Source: an uncultured Oscillibacter sp.
GTDB taxonomy: Bacteria; Bacillota; Clostridia; Oscillospirales; Oscillospiraceae
Direction of reading: 5' to 3'
DNA: 5,492 nt
NCBI GenBank assembly: GCA_948435975.1
Contig: CAOJHG010000173.1
Span: forward strand, 1 to 5,492
The stretch's first letter is position 1, and each line of letters begins with the position of its first letter. The position numbers and the translations under genes are program-made. Shown piece after piece: positions 5,184 to 5,492 of this stretch. The notes beneath the pieces are model-generated. The model was not told where the DNA came from. It worked only from the letters and a program-made list of their open reading frames with translations, and did not search any database.

Positions 5184-5492
5184 CGCTTCGCCTTCCACTT
5201 TGTCAGAAACGTCTCACGGTGAATCGGACTTGGGCCGAACTGGTCCAGCATCTCGTAGTGCAGCTTCGTCCCATAGCCTTTATGCCTGGCGAAACGGTAT
5301 TGAGGATACGCTTTATCCATCTCCACCGACATAAAGCGGTCCCGGCTGACCTTCGCCAAGATTGACGCCGCGGCAATAGACGCGCTCTTCCCATCCCCCT
5401 TTACAACGGTCTGGTGGGGCGCACTGATCTTGTGCGTGCTGCCGTGGTCCCGATTACCGTCAATCAAAGCCATATCCGGTTTCATCTTCAGG
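5180..5492 (-). CDS. rnhB: Ribonuclease HII, C-terminal part (runs off right edge)
   Basis: About 103 C-terminal residues are visible. RNase HII is a cytosolic, metal-dependent endonuclease that cuts RNA in RNA/DNA hybrids and at single ribonucleotides in DNA. Counting from the methionine codon at 5485, the fragment shows MALIDGN (catalytic-type D9), VVKGDGKSASIAAASILAKVSRD (split here by the conserved KGD at 29-31 and RD at 48-49), YPQYRFARHKGYGT (60-73) and GPSPIHRETF (84-93). All are hallmark RNase HII motifs. That methionine is internal: the frame stays open to the window edge (LK precedes it), and about 100 N-terminal residues with the first catalytic Asp-Glu pair lie outside. The TGA at 5182-5180 overlaps the yraN start, indicating translational coupling. 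No defect is visible in this part. Confidence 0.95.
   Translation of the reverse strand, partial: LKMKPDMALIDGNRDHGSTHKISAPHQTVVKGDGKSASIAAASILAKVSRDRFMSVEMDKAYPQYRFARHKGYGTKLHYEMLDQFGPSPIHRETFLTKWKAKR

Noticed and set aside
5184..5198. Upstream GTG (5198) as the yraN start
   Set aside because: There is no Shine-Dalgarno before it. The GTG at 5183 has a well-placed GGAAGG and forms the usual 4-bp overlap with rnhB.
4782..5222. 146-residue open frame on the plus strand
   Set aside because: It is antisense to yraN and the end of rnhB, both of which carry their full conserved motifs.

Overview
The window is chromosomal housekeeping DNA from a bacterium, read entirely from the minus strand. Coding is dense, GC-rich and tightly packed. 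The gene families and their order (rnhB-yraN, thrC, then tig-clpP) suggest a Bacillota/Clostridia genome. A fairly GC-rich Oscillospiraceae-type gut bacterium (Flavonifractor/Oscillibacter-like) is my best guess, but that assignment is inference, not a database result. Four of the seven genes appear to use non-ATG starts (three GTG, one TTG).

Layout in transcription order, right to left. (1) The 3' part of rnhB (ribonuclease HII) enters from the right edge and overlaps yraN (UPF0102 endonuclease-like protein) by 4 bp at a GTGA junction. (2) A 213-bp AT-richer gap holds a weak candidate promoter and a strong hairpin just ahead of the next gene; no T-box or intrinsic terminator was seen. (3) thrC (threonine synthase, long form) is followed after 12 nt by two small tandem paralogues. 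Each has two membrane helices and a four-cysteine zinc ribbon, and their function is unknown to me. They overlap each other by ATGA. A metallophosphoesterase gene follows 62 bp later. These four genes look like one operon. (4) A 91-bp gap contains a good extended -10 promoter, a hairpin and a strong Shine-Dalgarno for tig (trigger factor). This trigger factor carries an unusual lysine/proline/glutamate-rich C-terminal tail with a duplicated PARKPRKS motif. (5) The 156-bp tig-clpP gap contains a long imperfect inverted repeat with an embedded 12-bp perfect palindrome and a candidate promoter. (6) The first 12 codons of clpP (TTG start) run off the left edge.

The tig-clpP pair is the classic neighbourhood of a ribosome-bound chaperone and the Clp protease subunit (protein quality control). 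rnhB-yraN is a nucleic-acid maintenance pair. thrC supplies threonine biosynthesis. The metallophosphoesterase and the two zinc-ribbon membrane proteins have no assigned role. I see no mobile element, CRISPR array, tRNA or rRNA. The items most worth following up are the zinc-ribbon pair and the structured tig-clpP intergenic region. I do not see convincing evidence for a larger undescribed system here.
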